From: a virus
Reading direction: 5' to 3' (one strand)
Virus record (IMG/VR): IMGVR_UViG_3300010316_000035
Coordinates: 1-28,325 of that record
DNA length: 28,325 nucleotides
A program made the translations under genes and the position numbers. Under the pieces are notes generated by a model. It saw nothing but the letters and a program-made list of their open reading frames with translations, had not been told where the DNA came from and ran no database searches. This document shows, piece by piece, positions 7,050-16,295 of the stretch (its first letter is position 1; each line of letters starts with the position of its first letter).

Positions 7050-8189
7050 TTAGGATGTTTGACCAGTTACGTCAGCAAATGCTACCGCATCTAGTTCTTC
7101 CCATGTAAGACCAAAACGGACGAATACTGTGTATTCAATTGTGTCCTTCTTTGGCTTGTACTCACGGTTTACAGTGATGTCGCGCTGGAATCCCCATACA
7201 CGGTTCTGTGGGAATGTTAGATCAACATAATCTGCTGGGTAGTAAGGAACTTCCTGAACATCAATGCCAAGAACACGAGTAGTGCGAGCACCACCGAATG
7301 TCTGTCCATTTCCGTTTAGGTAATCCTGACGATTTGCAGGTGTACCCGCTGGCTGACCAGCGAATGCTTCTGCGATTGCGTCAGCAAGTGTTCCGTTCTT
7401 CTCAACGATTCCTGCAAAAACGTCTGTTCCTGCGTAGAACTTGAGTCCTGACTTGATTGCACGATACTTGCGTGGCATTGCGTAGATGAGTTCCTGCATG
7501 ACCTGTGGTGTCCAACCAAGTTCAACATCAACGACTGCTTCATGAGCATCGCCACCTGTCTTAACCTGATTTACGAAACCGTTCATGATTCCTAGGAATG
7601 GATCTACACCTCCGTTGCCGTTAATAGCAAGATCCTCAAGGTCGTTACCAAATGCGTTTGTCATCAAACGTACTAGGTGATCCTCAAGTGCTGATCCTTC
7701 AATGTTATCTTCAAGTGCTTCAGTTGCAACTTCCCAATCCAAACGGATCTTCTTTGTTGTAAGTTCAACCTTAGTGAATGTTGCACCAGCATTCTGGTAC
7801 TCACCAAGAGCCTGTGAAGCAGCGCGAATTACACGCTCTCCAACGTTGACCTTTTCGAGTTCAATTGTGTTTGCACGCATTGTAACTCTACGTCCGTCTT
7901 GGGCGAGAACTGTTGCATCCCAAACATAGTCGATAAAACGACGGGATTGCTCAGGATTTAGGATTCCACCAGGAGCACCAGTTGGATTAACTGCGTTTGG
8001 TCCATCTGTAGAACCCATGAGTGCGTTGGGGATGTTGCCTGCGTTACCGTAAGCATCTCCATCAACTACTGCATCAGTACCTCCGATTCCAAGGTTTGCT
8101 ACTGCGCCCTGTCCCTGATATAGACCAGGATTTGGATCGCCGTACTCGCTTGCCTCGGAAGGCTGATTCTTTAAAATATCTTCTGCCAT
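7050..8189 (-). CDS. Major capsid protein (HK97 fold)
   Basis: This 379-aa protein forms the icosahedral shell. After a Gly-rich N-terminal region of about 80 residues it shows the HK97-type pattern: ERVIRAASQALGEYQNAGAT, then VELTTKKIRLDWEVATEALE and HLVRLMTNAFGNDLEDLAIN (spine helix and E-loop region). The C-terminal P-domain strand region contains TIEYTVFVRFGLTWEELDAV. It lies downstream of portal and protease-scaffold, as expected. The ATG is preceded by AGGAGGTGAAAGTAAA, the best stand-alone ribosome site in the region. A hairpin terminator follows. There is no separate scaffold-type delta domain; that role is taken by the scaffold part of the upstream gene. Confidence 0.94.
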   Translation of the reverse strand: MAEDILKNQPSEASEYGDPNPGLYQGQGAVANLGIGGTDAVVDGDAYGNAGNIPNALMGSTDGPNAVNPTGAPGGILNPEQSRRFIDYVWDATVLAQDGRRVTMRANTIELEKVNVGERVIRAASQALGEYQNAGATFTKVELTTKKIRLDWEVATEALEDNIEGSALEDHLVRLMTNAFGNDLEDLAINGNGGVDPFLGIMNGFVNQVKTGGDAHEAVVDVELGWTPQVMQELIYAMPRKYRAIKSGLKFYAGTDVFAGIVEKNGTLADAIAEAFAGQPAGTPANRQDYLNGNGQTFGGARTTRVLGIDVQEVPYYPADYVDLTFPQNRVWGFQRDITVNREYKPKKDTIEYTVFVRFGLTWEELDAVAFADVTGQTS

Positions 8190-8218
8190 TTTACTTTCAC
8201 CTCCTGTGATTTCTTTTA

Positions 8219-8806
8219 TTAATTAAATAGGTCGGCATTTGTGAGGAAACGACCGCCCCATGAAGAAGTTGCCTTCTCCATTATTACTGGTTCTTCCTGC
8301 AAGATCTCGCCAAGATCAGCAGACTTACGGAAAGCGGTGTCCTTTTCCACAGCATCTACACGCTTTCCAAACTTATCTTTTACCTCTTCTACCTCTGTGC
8401 TAATTCCAGCAACTGACTTGTTAATGCCTTCAATCTTGGCATCAAGAGCCTTTACTGTCTCAGCAAGAGTGGATAGAGCAGATGAAAGACCTTCTGAAAT
8501 TTCACTAATCATCTTAGTGGTTGCATTAACATCCTCTTCGCTAACTGCGTGAGGGGCATCTGCCTTCATAGTCTCTTCTTCTTCTTTTGAAGAATCCATC
8601 TTCATGGTTTCCTCATCTTCCTCGTCTTCCTTATCTTCTTCAATTTCAATTTCAATTGCCTTTTCAACTTCTGGCTCTTCAGCCTTGGTTGTCTCAGCAC
8701 CTTCAACAGAAACCTCTGTAACAGGAAGCGTGGTTGGTTCTGGATTGATCTGGCCGTCATCGGCAGATTTTTCAATCTCATCTACAACAACAATATTTGA
8801 GTCCAT
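8219..8806 (-). CDS. Probable nested scaffold protein from an internal in-frame start
   Basis: Within the protease-scaffold gene an ATG at 8804-8806 is in frame and preceded by AAAGGAGGT with 7 nt spacing, an ideal ribosome site. The product would be 195 aa beginning MDSNIVVVDEIEKSADDGQI. It has an acidic middle (EDKEDEEDEETMKMDSSKEE) and a coiled-coil C-terminal half, which is what a head scaffold looks like. A similar arrangement is known in lambda, where Nu3 is nested in the protease gene C. It would supply scaffold in excess over the protease fusion. Sequence evidence is good; expression is inferred. Confidence 0.68.
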   Translation of the reverse strand: MDSNIVVVDEIEKSADDGQINPEPTTLPVTEVSVEGAETTKAEEPEVEKAIEIEIEEDKEDEEDEETMKMDSSKEEEETMKADAPHAVSEEDVNATTKMISEISEGLSSALSTLAETVKALDAKIEGINKSVAGISTEVEEVKDKFGKRVDAVEKDTAFRKSADLGEILQEEPVIMEKATSSWGGRFLTNADLFN

Positions 8807-9808
8807 CTTGCTTACCTCCTTTACCTCTGATTTACTAATCGCATTAACTTTTTCTAGTGAAGAAATATTTTTAATAACGCGACGATTGTTTGGTACTATT
8901 ATACCGTCTGTTTGTGAATACTCTTTAATAATCACAACTGGATCATCTGACTTCGCCATAATAGCGTTTTCGTCTGATGAAAGTCTTGCCCCACCCTTAA
9001 AAACAATCTGCATAACTCTACCATAAGATTTATCAAATTTAACGTAAGATCCCTCTTCAATGTTGTGTAGGATTTCACTATTTTTAATTTCTTTTACCAT
9101 TCCTTTAATAACGGAAGCCTTGTCTAAATCATTACTTTCAACAAAGCCAATGTTATTCATTCCTTTATCACATTGTGGACAAGACTTGCTGACCTCATGT
9201 GACATTTGAATAATGTCATCTTGTCTGCACCAAAAAACATTCTCTGTGCTTGTCTTAGTAAGATAACCTGTTGCAACACCCTTTTCAATGCTGAATACAT
9301 TTGCAAATTGATTTGCTGGATTATCAACTAATGATAATTCGCTAAGAGTGTATTCCTTAATTACCTGATATTTTTTACCAAGATCCTCGTCATAAACATC
9401 TTCTGAGTCATGAATTTCTCCACCAATAGAAAATCCTGTAAGCGTTCCGTCAAGAACCTTTTCCCATGTGTCCTGTGCGCCCTTGCTCACATAAGCAGAA
9501 ACAACGATTCCGTTATAGAACTTGCTTGATTCTGAATCAAAGTATGTATCTTCTTTAAATGAAACAACCTTACCCACCGCAATTGGCTGGTGCATCTCAC
9601 GAATATTGCCACGAAAACCTTCAAAAGCCTTTAGGCTTGCCTCTTTAGGAACAACGTCACCTTGGCGATCAAGGTTGTCAAGGGTGGCAAACCCTGTAAC
9701 AACTCTTCTTTCTTTATCTACTTTGTTGATGGGCATAGAAAGACGAATCGAACTGTCTTTTGTAGACCAATGCGCTTTAGTTAGTTCCATATCATTTCCA
9801 TTATACAT
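8219..9808 (-). CDS. Prohead protease (XkdF/U35-like) fused to scaffold
   Basis: This 529-aa protein carries a prohead protease at about residues 10-175. Candidate catalytic residues are H73 in REMHQPIAVGKV and S127 in TGFSIGGEIH, followed by SELSLVDNPAN, a typical ending of such proteases. After it come Cys194, Cys210 and Cys213 (FWCRQDD ... CPQCDKG), then an SH3-like segment at about 253-321 (SYVKFDKSYGRVMQIVFKGG), then an acidic linker and a coiled coil (LAETVKALDAKIEGINKSVA) of scaffold type. The protease would trim scaffold and capsid during head maturation. The start is uncertain: ATG 9808 lies 19 nt after the portal stop, while ATG 9790 has GGA upstream and is also possible. A start at 9949 would overlap portal by 122 nt and is unlikely. 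Confidence 0.85.
   Translation of the reverse strand: MYNGNDMELTKAHWSTKDSSIRLSMPINKVDKERRVVTGFATLDNLDRQGDVVPKEASLKAFEGFRGNIREMHQPIAVGKVVSFKEDTYFDSESSKFYNGIVVSAYVSKGAQDTWEKVLDGTLTGFSIGGEIHDSEDVYDEDLGKKYQVIKEYTLSELSLVDNPANQFANVFSIEKGVATGYLTKTSTENVFWCRQDDIIQMSHEVSKSCPQCDKGMNNIGFVESNDLDKASVIKGMVKEIKNSEILHNIEEGSYVKFDKSYGRVMQIVFKGGARLSSDENAIMAKSDDPVVIIKEYSQTDGIIVPNNRRVIKNISSLEKVNAISKSEVKEVSKMDSNIVVVDEIEKSADDGQINPEPTTLPVTEVSVEGAETTKAEEPEVEKAIEIEIEEDKEDEEDEETMKMDSSKEEEETMKADAPHAVSEEDVNATTKMISEISEGLSSALSTLAETVKALDAKIEGINKSVAGISTEVEEVKDKFGKRVDAVEKDTAFRKSADLGEILQEEPVIMEKATSSWGGRFLTNADLFN
8814..8822 (-). promoter_or_regulatory. Strong internal Shine-Dalgarno AAAGGAGGT
   Basis: The minus strand reads AAAGGAGGT, then AAGCAAG, then an in-frame ATG. 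Such a perfect match and spacing inside a coding frame marks an internal translation start for the scaffold. Confidence 0.75.
8898..8906 (-). promoter_or_regulatory. Possible internal -10 (CGGTATAAT) before the nested scaffold
   Basis: The minus strand reads ACGGTATAATAG inside the protease gene, 91 nt before the internal scaffold ATG. The hexamer is perfect but the TGN extension is CGG and no -35 is seen. It may be only the codons Gly-Ile-Ile. Confidence 0.3.
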
Positions 9809-9827
9809 TATTTTTTTTATCAAAACG

Positions 9828-11456
9828 TTATGAAGTCTTTGGACCTTCGCCTTTAGGGTTTCTTCCACTAACTGCTGCTGGTCCATCTGACTGATTTGCA
9901 GACCTTTCTGAGTCACGATTTCTGTTCTGCGCGTTGTTCGCTCGTGCATCAGTTGCTTGTCTTGGAGTCATTTCCATTGGCTTGTCTCCACCTTCCATTT
10001 GTGGCAAACCAATCTTTTCTCTTGCCTCATTTGGAACCATGATCTTGTTCTTGACATATCTTTCAAGGATCTGTGATTGAGCAATCTCATCTGTAAGGCT
10101 TACCTCGTTAAAGTTAAACTCAACAATGTCTGTTTTTTCACGGATAATCTTGTTGAAAGCCTTTGCAACATATTCTTGTAATGGCTTGGCAACTTGATCC
10201 CTGAATGTTCTATCTTGAGTCATTGCAGCAGCAAGCCCTGCATCTACGCCACCCAATTTAGACAAGGGAACTTGGTGTGCCATAAGAATGTCATCCCTGT
10301 TTCTCTGACGGTATTGATTAAACGATGCCTCCTGCACACCATTTTCAATAGGATGCATTTCAAATTCAATCTTCTGACCCTCTTGATCTCCAGGGAGTGG
10401 AATGTAAAGTGTTCTGTGGCTTTGTCCTTTAAGACCTGTCTGGAAGAATCTAAACAATTTGTCTTCTGCCTCAGGAGTTAGTTTAGCGCCCTTGACTGTA
10501 ATTATGTAACGAGGAACAGCCTTGTTCTCAAAGTAATCAATGTTGTATTGTTGAGCCATCTGATCTCCACGCAAGGAAGTCATGGCTGCAACAATGTCTG
10601 GAACACCGTAGAAAGTATTAAGGGGAGAATATTCTTTTAGATGAATTATCTCGTTTGGTCGTGGATCAGTGGTGACTGGATTTGAGTTTGTTGCACCAAA
10701 GTTACGGAAGTATGTGATTGTTCCAGCGATAATCTGGATATAACCATCACGCAATCTACGAACTCTCATAGTTGTGGCAGGGATGTGACCAATATACCCA
10801 ATGTCTCCTGCTACCGTTCTTCCTATTTCGATATATCCGTTACCAGTAGCCTGCATATCGGTGACAACTTTTTCAAGTACCTTGGTGACACTTTCGTCAT
10901 CGTTGCAAGAGTCAAGCCAAGATGACAACTGCATCTTAAGTCTTTCTACTTTGCGCTTTGAGTTATTCCTTCTCTTTTCATCAATAATTGATTCAAGGCG
11001 CATGAGCGTTTCTGCTGTCATTTCAAAGTGATACCCAAGGCCAACGCTATTGGACACCTTTGTGTCAATTGCTGCGTGATTTGCAAAGGATGTGTCGTAG
11101 AATGCTGAAAGTTCATACAAGTTATATGGAGGAGTAATTAAATCAAAGATTCCATATCCATTACGGTACACCTGACCAGGATTGATTCTTTTTGAATTTG
11201 CATCTTTTGAGTCTGATTGGCCGACTGCTTTTGCTTCTGACAGATATTGTGGACTAACTTGTCCATCTGCTGATCTTGGAACATTGTTGATTAGGGTGTT
11301 TGCTTTTTCTGTACGAGCAACCCTTCTCTTAAAATTTTTCTCTAAACCATTAAGTTCTATTAGGCTGTCCCAACTTTTTCCAAAAGGATCTGAGTTTTCC
11401 CATTCATCCTCAATAATTTGATCTGCCATCTTAGCGTCAATATACAGTTCTTGCAT
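9828..11456 (-). CDS. Portal protein
   Basis: This 542-aa protein would form the dodecameric ring at the capsid vertex through which DNA passes. It shows the layout of HK97/PBSX-type portals: an N-terminal segment, then a core around residues 100-460 with SVGLGYHFEMTAETLMRLES, VVTDMQATGNGYIEIGRTVA, YSPLNTFYGVPDIVAAMTSL and FENKAVPRYIITVKGAKLTP. The clip/crown region includes QRNRDDILMAHQVPLSKLGG. The C-terminus is hydrophilic and low in complexity (DARANNAQNRNRDSERSANQ). Its start overlaps the preceding stop as TAATG. The gene is complete and in the standard place before protease and capsid genes. Confidence 0.94.
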   Translation of the reverse strand: MQELYIDAKMADQIIEDEWENSDPFGKSWDSLIELNGLEKNFKRRVARTEKANTLINNVPRSADGQVSPQYLSEAKAVGQSDSKDANSKRINPGQVYRNGYGIFDLITPPYNLYELSAFYDTSFANHAAIDTKVSNSVGLGYHFEMTAETLMRLESIIDEKRRNNSKRKVERLKMQLSSWLDSCNDDESVTKVLEKVVTDMQATGNGYIEIGRTVAGDIGYIGHIPATTMRVRRLRDGYIQIIAGTITYFRNFGATNSNPVTTDPRPNEIIHLKEYSPLNTFYGVPDIVAAMTSLRGDQMAQQYNIDYFENKAVPRYIITVKGAKLTPEAEDKLFRFFQTGLKGQSHRTLYIPLPGDQEGQKIEFEMHPIENGVQEASFNQYRQRNRDDILMAHQVPLSKLGGVDAGLAAAMTQDRTFRDQVAKPLQEYVAKAFNKIIREKTDIVEFNFNEVSLTDEIAQSQILERYVKNKIMVPNEAREKIGLPQMEGGDKPMEMTPRQATDARANNAQNRNRDSERSANQSDGPAAVSGRNPKGEGPKTS

Positions 11457-11848
11457 TATTCAACATCTCCATAAACTTCAAGGGACTTCTTTGCTGCTGC
11501 CACTGCACCAATATCATTTAGAGATGGAATTAGTCCTTGGTCAAGTCGATCCAACTGCTCTTGGTACTCGTCATCTGTTGAACGATTTGCACCAGCATAA
11601 AACCAAGGCTCACCGTCAGGAACGCCGTGGGCTGCTGCCTCAGCACGGATCTTTGCTATCTGCCCAATGTCACCCTTGACGGATGGAATGTTAAGCATTC
11701 TTCCTTCTCCGTCACCAAAAAGGTGTCCGTCTGGCTTTTTCCAGAAATAAAGACCCCACTCATACCCAAAATGATCACGCTGTGCATCGCCAACGTTCAT
11801 AACTGTTACCTTTGATTTACCAACTTTTGGTCTTTTTCTATTACTCAT
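11456..11848 (-). CDS. Small conserved pre-portal protein, function unknown
   Basis: This protein of about 130 aa starts MSNRKRPKVGKSKVTVMNVG. It contains a Trp/Gly-rich segment (YEWGLYFWKKPDGHLFGDGE) followed by a helical segment (KGDIGQIAKIRAEAAAHGVP) and a second aromatic segment (GEPWFYAGANRSTDDEYQEQ). I recall similar short proteins beside portal or terminase genes of actinophages, but I cannot name a function. It overlaps portal by one base (TAATG). A GTG at 11854 would add two residues; I prefer ATG 11848, 7 nt beyond a TGGTACAAT -10 motif, which would make the transcript leaderless. No strong ribosome site is seen, which agrees with that. Confidence 0.72.
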   Translation of the reverse strand: MSNRKRPKVGKSKVTVMNVGDAQRDHFGYEWGLYFWKKPDGHLFGDGEGRMLNIPSVKGDIGQIAKIRAEAAAHGVPDGEPWFYAGANRSTDDEYQEQLDRLDQGLIPSLNDIGAVAAAKKSLEVYGDVE

Positions 11849-11855
11849 GAACACT

Positions 11856-11864
11856 ATTGTACCA
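11856..11864 (-). promoter_or_regulatory. Extended -10 promoter TGGTACAAT before the portal operon
   Basis: The minus strand reads TGGTACAAT, one mismatch from TATAAT, and 7 nt separate it from ATG 11848. The predicted transcript start falls on or next to the A of the ATG. Confidence 0.5.
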
Positions 11865-11866
11865 GA

Positions 11867-14800
11867 CTATACTGGTTTTCCGCTAATTCTTGACCAAGAA
11901 ACATCGTTAACTACCAAGAATTCTTTGTTTGAGAATCCAAATGTTTGATCATCGCCAACAATAGACTTATTTGTCCCCATGTATGCCTTATGAATGTCTT
12001 CTGGTGTGCTAATGTAGGATATTGATTCTTCAAAAACAAGAACTTCCTTCCAAGAATTTGTTATTCTGTCTTGTTCGTTTTTCCAATACCAGTCACTCCA
12101 CCTTAAGTTTTCACTAGGATTTGAATCGCTACGCAAAACTCTAATCCATGGTCTTGTAAATAGATTACTTAGTCTGCCCAAACCGCTTGGCTTGTAATAA
12201 GAAATGTTGTTAAAGGTAACTCCAGCCAAAAGATTTATTCCACCAGAATATTGATCGTAACTAAGAGCACTCAAGAAGGTTATCGCTATAGAGTTCCATT
12301 CGTTAAGTTTTATTATTGGATACTTAACGTATACCCCATTTTGATAATACAACACACCAGTTATTTCTTCTTTAGTTATTTTGTCAACTATCTTCATCAA
12401 ACCTCTTTTTTCAGAGTGGTCTTTCATTACCAGAACTTCGTATACCCCTCCTTTATGCTCTATCTCCATGACAGAAATTCCATTTTTTGCAAACTTGGTA
12501 AAATCGTATTTTTGCCAAAACTGTATTGCTGCAACTTCAAATCCCTGAGCCTCTGAATCATTAATGGGAACCTTTACTCCATATTGCCTTTCTCCAACAG
12601 AAACATTTCCAATTCTAATTCCAGATCTTGATGTTGTGTATAGGTATGGAGTATTCTTTTTATAAATAACTAATGGGTTAAACTCTTTGTATTTGTAGGT
12701 GTCTGCATCTTTAACGTATGTATACATAGGTGTTCCGTATTTTGTTCCAATCTCCGTTGGAATAGTTTCGTTACTGGTTCTTGAACAAATTTCAAAATCT
12801 CTGATGGTTAAGGGATTGCTCAAGACTCCCTTATGATTTATTGATAGGTGAACGACCATTACCATGTTCTCTAAAGATAGGTCTGTTCCCTCTAATGTTT
12901 GTGATTTTGGAGGATACACCACAACGTTATCTGTAAACTCAAATTTTGTCTTAAAAGAAAGTAGGCTGTCTGTTGGAGTGTTTACCTCATCTGCAACAAT
13001 AACCCTTGACTGATCTAATCTTTTATTGTTTATAAAGTTAGACAGAGGGCTGTCAGATTCATCAGAAAGTAGTTGAAAGGTTAGGTATCCAACAAAAGAA
13101 GATTCAGAAAAATCAAAAACCTTTTCTATCTCTGCCTTTCTTTTTAAGTTTTCGTATGACTCGTAGTTTGTTATGATTTCGTTATCTAATGCAGAGTATG
13201 TTTTTGTTATTGGGTAACGATAATCATTATACAAAGTATCTAGAGATTGAGACTGTTCAGCCCCTCCATAATTCCAAAACTCTTGTTCATTGGCAATTGT
13301 AATGAAATCTTTTTTCGAAGCATAGCCAATGTTAATCTGCAATGAATCTAGATCATAGTACAAATTCATCTCTGAGTCTTTAACGTATGTAGCAAAGAAT
13401 GATAGGGGATAATATTCCTCCCACTCTGAAGCAACTTCTATATCAAGAAAGACCCTGTTATATGTGTACATTGGTATTAAAGAATACATTGTATATAAGT
13501 TATCGAAATCCTGCGTATAAAGTTGCTCAGTTATTCCATACTCATTAAATCTTACTGAAGAAAAGTCTGTTGATACTCCTCCATCTACCTCATTTTCAAA
13601 GTATGAATCTGGAAATCCACCTTCTACAGTTGACTCAAAAAACGTTGTATATGCCCACTCATTATCAAGATCTGATGCGCTTGGCAAAGAAATAAAGTTT
13701 TCGTAATTTGTTTGGTTCATGACACCAACTTTAAATATTTTACCCTCAAATGTCTCTAAGTTTGTTCCATTCGGGCCACTTCCACCTACATACATCCTCA
13801 TAGATCCAGTTGAAGAAAAGAATGGTATTACGCTGCTTCCAAAGTATTGAGAAAGTTTTTCGATATTAAATCCAACAACAAATTTTTGATTAAGAGTTAT
13901 TATGTCTGAAACAAAAGAATCTTCTGAATTAAATCTGTATTGAACTTCATCTCCAATTAAATTTATCTCTAACCTTTGATTTCCATTTACCAAATGAATA
14001 AGTGGTCTTTCTGTATCAAGTATTTGGTTTATTTCAAAAGTTCCAAAAATAGAATTAACTGGATACCTAAACATTTTTATCCAATCAAACGTAAAGTAAG
14101 ATCTTTCTGTCCAGTCAGATCCTATCGGATTCCAAATTTCAAGACGGGATACTGCTGAGTGGGGTGTTCCTACCCAATTAGCGTATTGACTTGAGTCTCC
14201 ATCAAAATATGGTTGTAGGTCTTCAGTTTTTTCTACCATCCAAGCATCTGTATATAGTTTTTGATCATTTATGTTTTCAGATATTCTTGCAACTATCCTT
14301 CCAAGATAAACTGTGTCATCTACAGAAAACTTAATGGATGCCCTGACCCATTCACCTAAATTTAATGTGGCCACATTTGTTTCTAGAACTTCTGCTTCTC
14401 CCCAACCATCTTCAAGAGTTAATGTGATTGTTTTTCCATCAAGTTGTTGCAATGGGTCTTCTGGTATATAAAAATATGCGCTAGCCCAGTATGTTCCAGT
14501 TTCAGGAATTTCAAAATCATCGAATCCATGAGGGGCGCTTACGCTTGTGTCTATTCCCTGAAGGGTAACCTCAAGACTTTTTGTTCCCACAAAAGAATAT
14601 TCTGTAGAAAAATCTCCAGAAGATGTTCCGTAATCTGTCCATTTCAAAGTTTCTAGAGAAGGCTTGTAAAAATAATTAAATCTTTCTGAAACGTTTGGCC
14701 TAAATGTAATAAAGGTTTCTCCACCTTCATACAAGTTTACTGTTTTGTTGGCATCATACCAATCATCAATGTTTCTTGAAGTAGAAGATCCTTCTGCGCC

Positions 14801-16279
14801 TCCTAAATATCTTTCTGGCAAGGAATACTCTGGTAAAGAAATTGCAGTTGAGGTTACAGAAAGATTGTCGAAGTATCCAGCATCCCATCTTCCAAGATCT
14901 GGATAAACTTGATTAACATCATAATTTGATGTAGTAAAGTCCATTGCAGCAGTTGTTCCAGAAAACTCTCCGTCGATAAACTGAATTGTGTCAACACCTT
15001 GACCCCACACAAATCTTTTCTTTGAAACCTGAAGTGGCATGATGTAGGGATAAACTGAAATACAATCTATCTTGAATTGAGAAACTTCTGGATAGGAATA
15101 AACTCCCCACCAGTTTAACGTGTCTGGTAGATCTATCGTGTTTCTGTCAATTGGTACGGAAGCAACCTGCTCTCCATTGATTACCAAAGTTATGGAAGTT
15201 TCTTGGATAAGCAGATGGATTAGCATTGGTCTATACCATTCAGAAACTGAATGAGAGGCTATCCTGTTTCCAACCAACAGAGAAATAACTCCTTTTTTTA
15301 CATAAACTCCAAAATCACTGTCAAGTGGGCCAAGTATTTTTAAAGATTTCTCTGTGGAAACGTCAATGTTTATCCACATCTCAAGGGTGAATTGCTTATA
15401 CCTTCCCATTTCGTGAAGCATGTCTTTTCCAGGAAAAATAAAAGAAGGGTTTCCGTATGATGATGGATAGACGTTGGTTGAATTTTCTGATCCATAGACA
15501 AGAGATAGGCCAGTATTGTCTGACAGCATAATTTTGTCTTCTACTAAGTAGTAAGAGTTTTCGCTTAAAAGTCCGTATTGGTCTGCCGTAATTCCTTCAA
15601 CAGATCCGTTAAAATTAAATGAATCTAAAGTTATTGGGATAGCCCCTAAATTCTTGTAACATGAAAGTTCTGACCACTGCCCAATAGAAAGCCCATTAAA
15701 AATAAACTTATACTCTTGCGTAGGACTAACTGGCTCACTCAAAACAATTCTTATGACTATCTTTAACCATGAATCCAAAGCAGCATTTGGTGGAATTGCA
15801 TTTGTCATGTTGAAGTTTACCCAAGTATCTCTTGCAGATTCAACTGCTGGAACTATGTCGAACATTTCCACTTCTTCATTGTCTATATTTAAATATCTAT
15901 ACCCAATTTCATATCTAACAACCCCAACAGATCTTTGATATAGCCAAAAATTTATGCAAAAACTTCCTAAAGAATTGTTGAATTGATCAAAGGTGAAAAT
16001 CTCTGGACTTATTAACTCTAGGATCTCTCCATTGAAAGGAGTTAGAGTTGACACCATGGAAGTTGTTCCGTCAATAAATGGCGCTGGGCTTACGTTTGGT
16101 TCTTGTGGATAATCTGTGAGTATACAGTTGGGGGATACGTCCCATGCACCCTGATCAAACAACCTAGTGGAGCCGTCTTCTACTAAAGAAACAAAGTATG
16201 CGTCATCATCTAATGACCAAAGCGCAATAGGGTGCTCAGAAAAAGCCTTGGTTGCATATTCGTTAAGTGTTATAGCCAT
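11867..16279 (-). CDS. Giant LamG / carbohydrate-binding-like virion protein (1470 aa)
   Basis: This 1470-aa protein, starting MAITLNEYATKAFSEHPIAL, is almost all beta-sandwich material. A concanavalin/LamG-like domain lies at about 276-415 (QFTLEMWINIDVSTEKSLKI, then TSITLVINGEQVASVPI). A carbohydrate-binding-module-like domain lies at about 540-715, ending in the typical PYFDGDSSQYANWVGTPHSA. Another LamG-like domain lies in the last 250 residues (AIQFWQKYDFTKFAKNGISV). An earlier one is likely at 100-210 (GSFCINFWLYQRSV). The protein probably sits on the tail tip or as a fibre and binds host surface sugars; this is inference. It is preceded by TGCTATAAT and AAGGAGA, so it opens its own unit behind the reductase terminator. 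No enzyme motif was found. Placement between a reductase and the portal operon is unusual. Confidence 0.82.
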   Translation of the reverse strand: MAITLNEYATKAFSEHPIALWSLDDDAYFVSLVEDGSTRLFDQGAWDVSPNCILTDYPQEPNVSPAPFIDGTTSMVSTLTPFNGEILELISPEIFTFDQFNNSLGSFCINFWLYQRSVGVVRYEIGYRYLNIDNEEVEMFDIVPAVESARDTWVNFNMTNAIPPNAALDSWLKIVIRIVLSEPVSPTQEYKFIFNGLSIGQWSELSCYKNLGAIPITLDSFNFNGSVEGITADQYGLLSENSYYLVEDKIMLSDNTGLSLVYGSENSTNVYPSSYGNPSFIFPGKDMLHEMGRYKQFTLEMWINIDVSTEKSLKILGPLDSDFGVYVKKGVISLLVGNRIASHSVSEWYRPMLIHLLIQETSITLVINGEQVASVPIDRNTIDLPDTLNWWGVYSYPEVSQFKIDCISVYPYIMPLQVSKKRFVWGQGVDTIQFIDGEFSGTTAAMDFTTSNYDVNQVYPDLGRWDAGYFDNLSVTSTAISLPEYSLPERYLGGAEGSSTSRNIDDWYDANKTVNLYEGGETFITFRPNVSERFNYFYKPSLETLKWTDYGTSSGDFSTEYSFVGTKSLEVTLQGIDTSVSAPHGFDDFEIPETGTYWASAYFYIPEDPLQQLDGKTITLTLEDGWGEAEVLETNVATLNLGEWVRASIKFSVDDTVYLGRIVARISENINDQKLYTDAWMVEKTEDLQPYFDGDSSQYANWVGTPHSAVSRLEIWNPIGSDWTERSYFTFDWIKMFRYPVNSIFGTFEINQILDTERPLIHLVNGNQRLEINLIGDEVQYRFNSEDSFVSDIITLNQKFVVGFNIEKLSQYFGSSVIPFFSSTGSMRMYVGGSGPNGTNLETFEGKIFKVGVMNQTNYENFISLPSASDLDNEWAYTTFFESTVEGGFPDSYFENEVDGGVSTDFSSVRFNEYGITEQLYTQDFDNLYTMYSLIPMYTYNRVFLDIEVASEWEEYYPLSFFATYVKDSEMNLYYDLDSLQINIGYASKKDFITIANEQEFWNYGGAEQSQSLDTLYNDYRYPITKTYSALDNEIITNYESYENLKRKAEIEKVFDFSESSFVGYLTFQLLSDESDSPLSNFINNKRLDQSRVIVADEVNTPTDSLLSFKTKFEFTDNVVVYPPKSQTLEGTDLSLENMVMVVHLSINHKGVLSNPLTIRDFEICSRTSNETIPTEIGTKYGTPMYTYVKDADTYKYKEFNPLVIYKKNTPYLYTTSRSGIRIGNVSVGERQYGVKVPINDSEAQGFEVAAIQFWQKYDFTKFAKNGISVMEIEHKGGVYEVLVMKDHSEKRGLMKIVDKITKEEITGVLYYQNGVYVKYPIIKLNEWNSIAITFLSALSYDQYSGGINLLAGVTFNNISYYKPSGLGRLSNLFTRPWIRVLRSDSNPSENLRWSDWYWKNEQDRITNSWKEVLVFEESISYISTPEDIHKAYMGTNKSIVGDDQTFGFSNKEFLVVNDVSWSRISGKPV

Positions 16280-16295
16280 ACAGGTCTCCTTGCTA

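Noticed and set aside
9809-9949. Protease start at 9949
   Set aside because: It would overlap portal by 122 nt and encode a stretch with no protease-like content; starts at 9808 or 9790 fit better.
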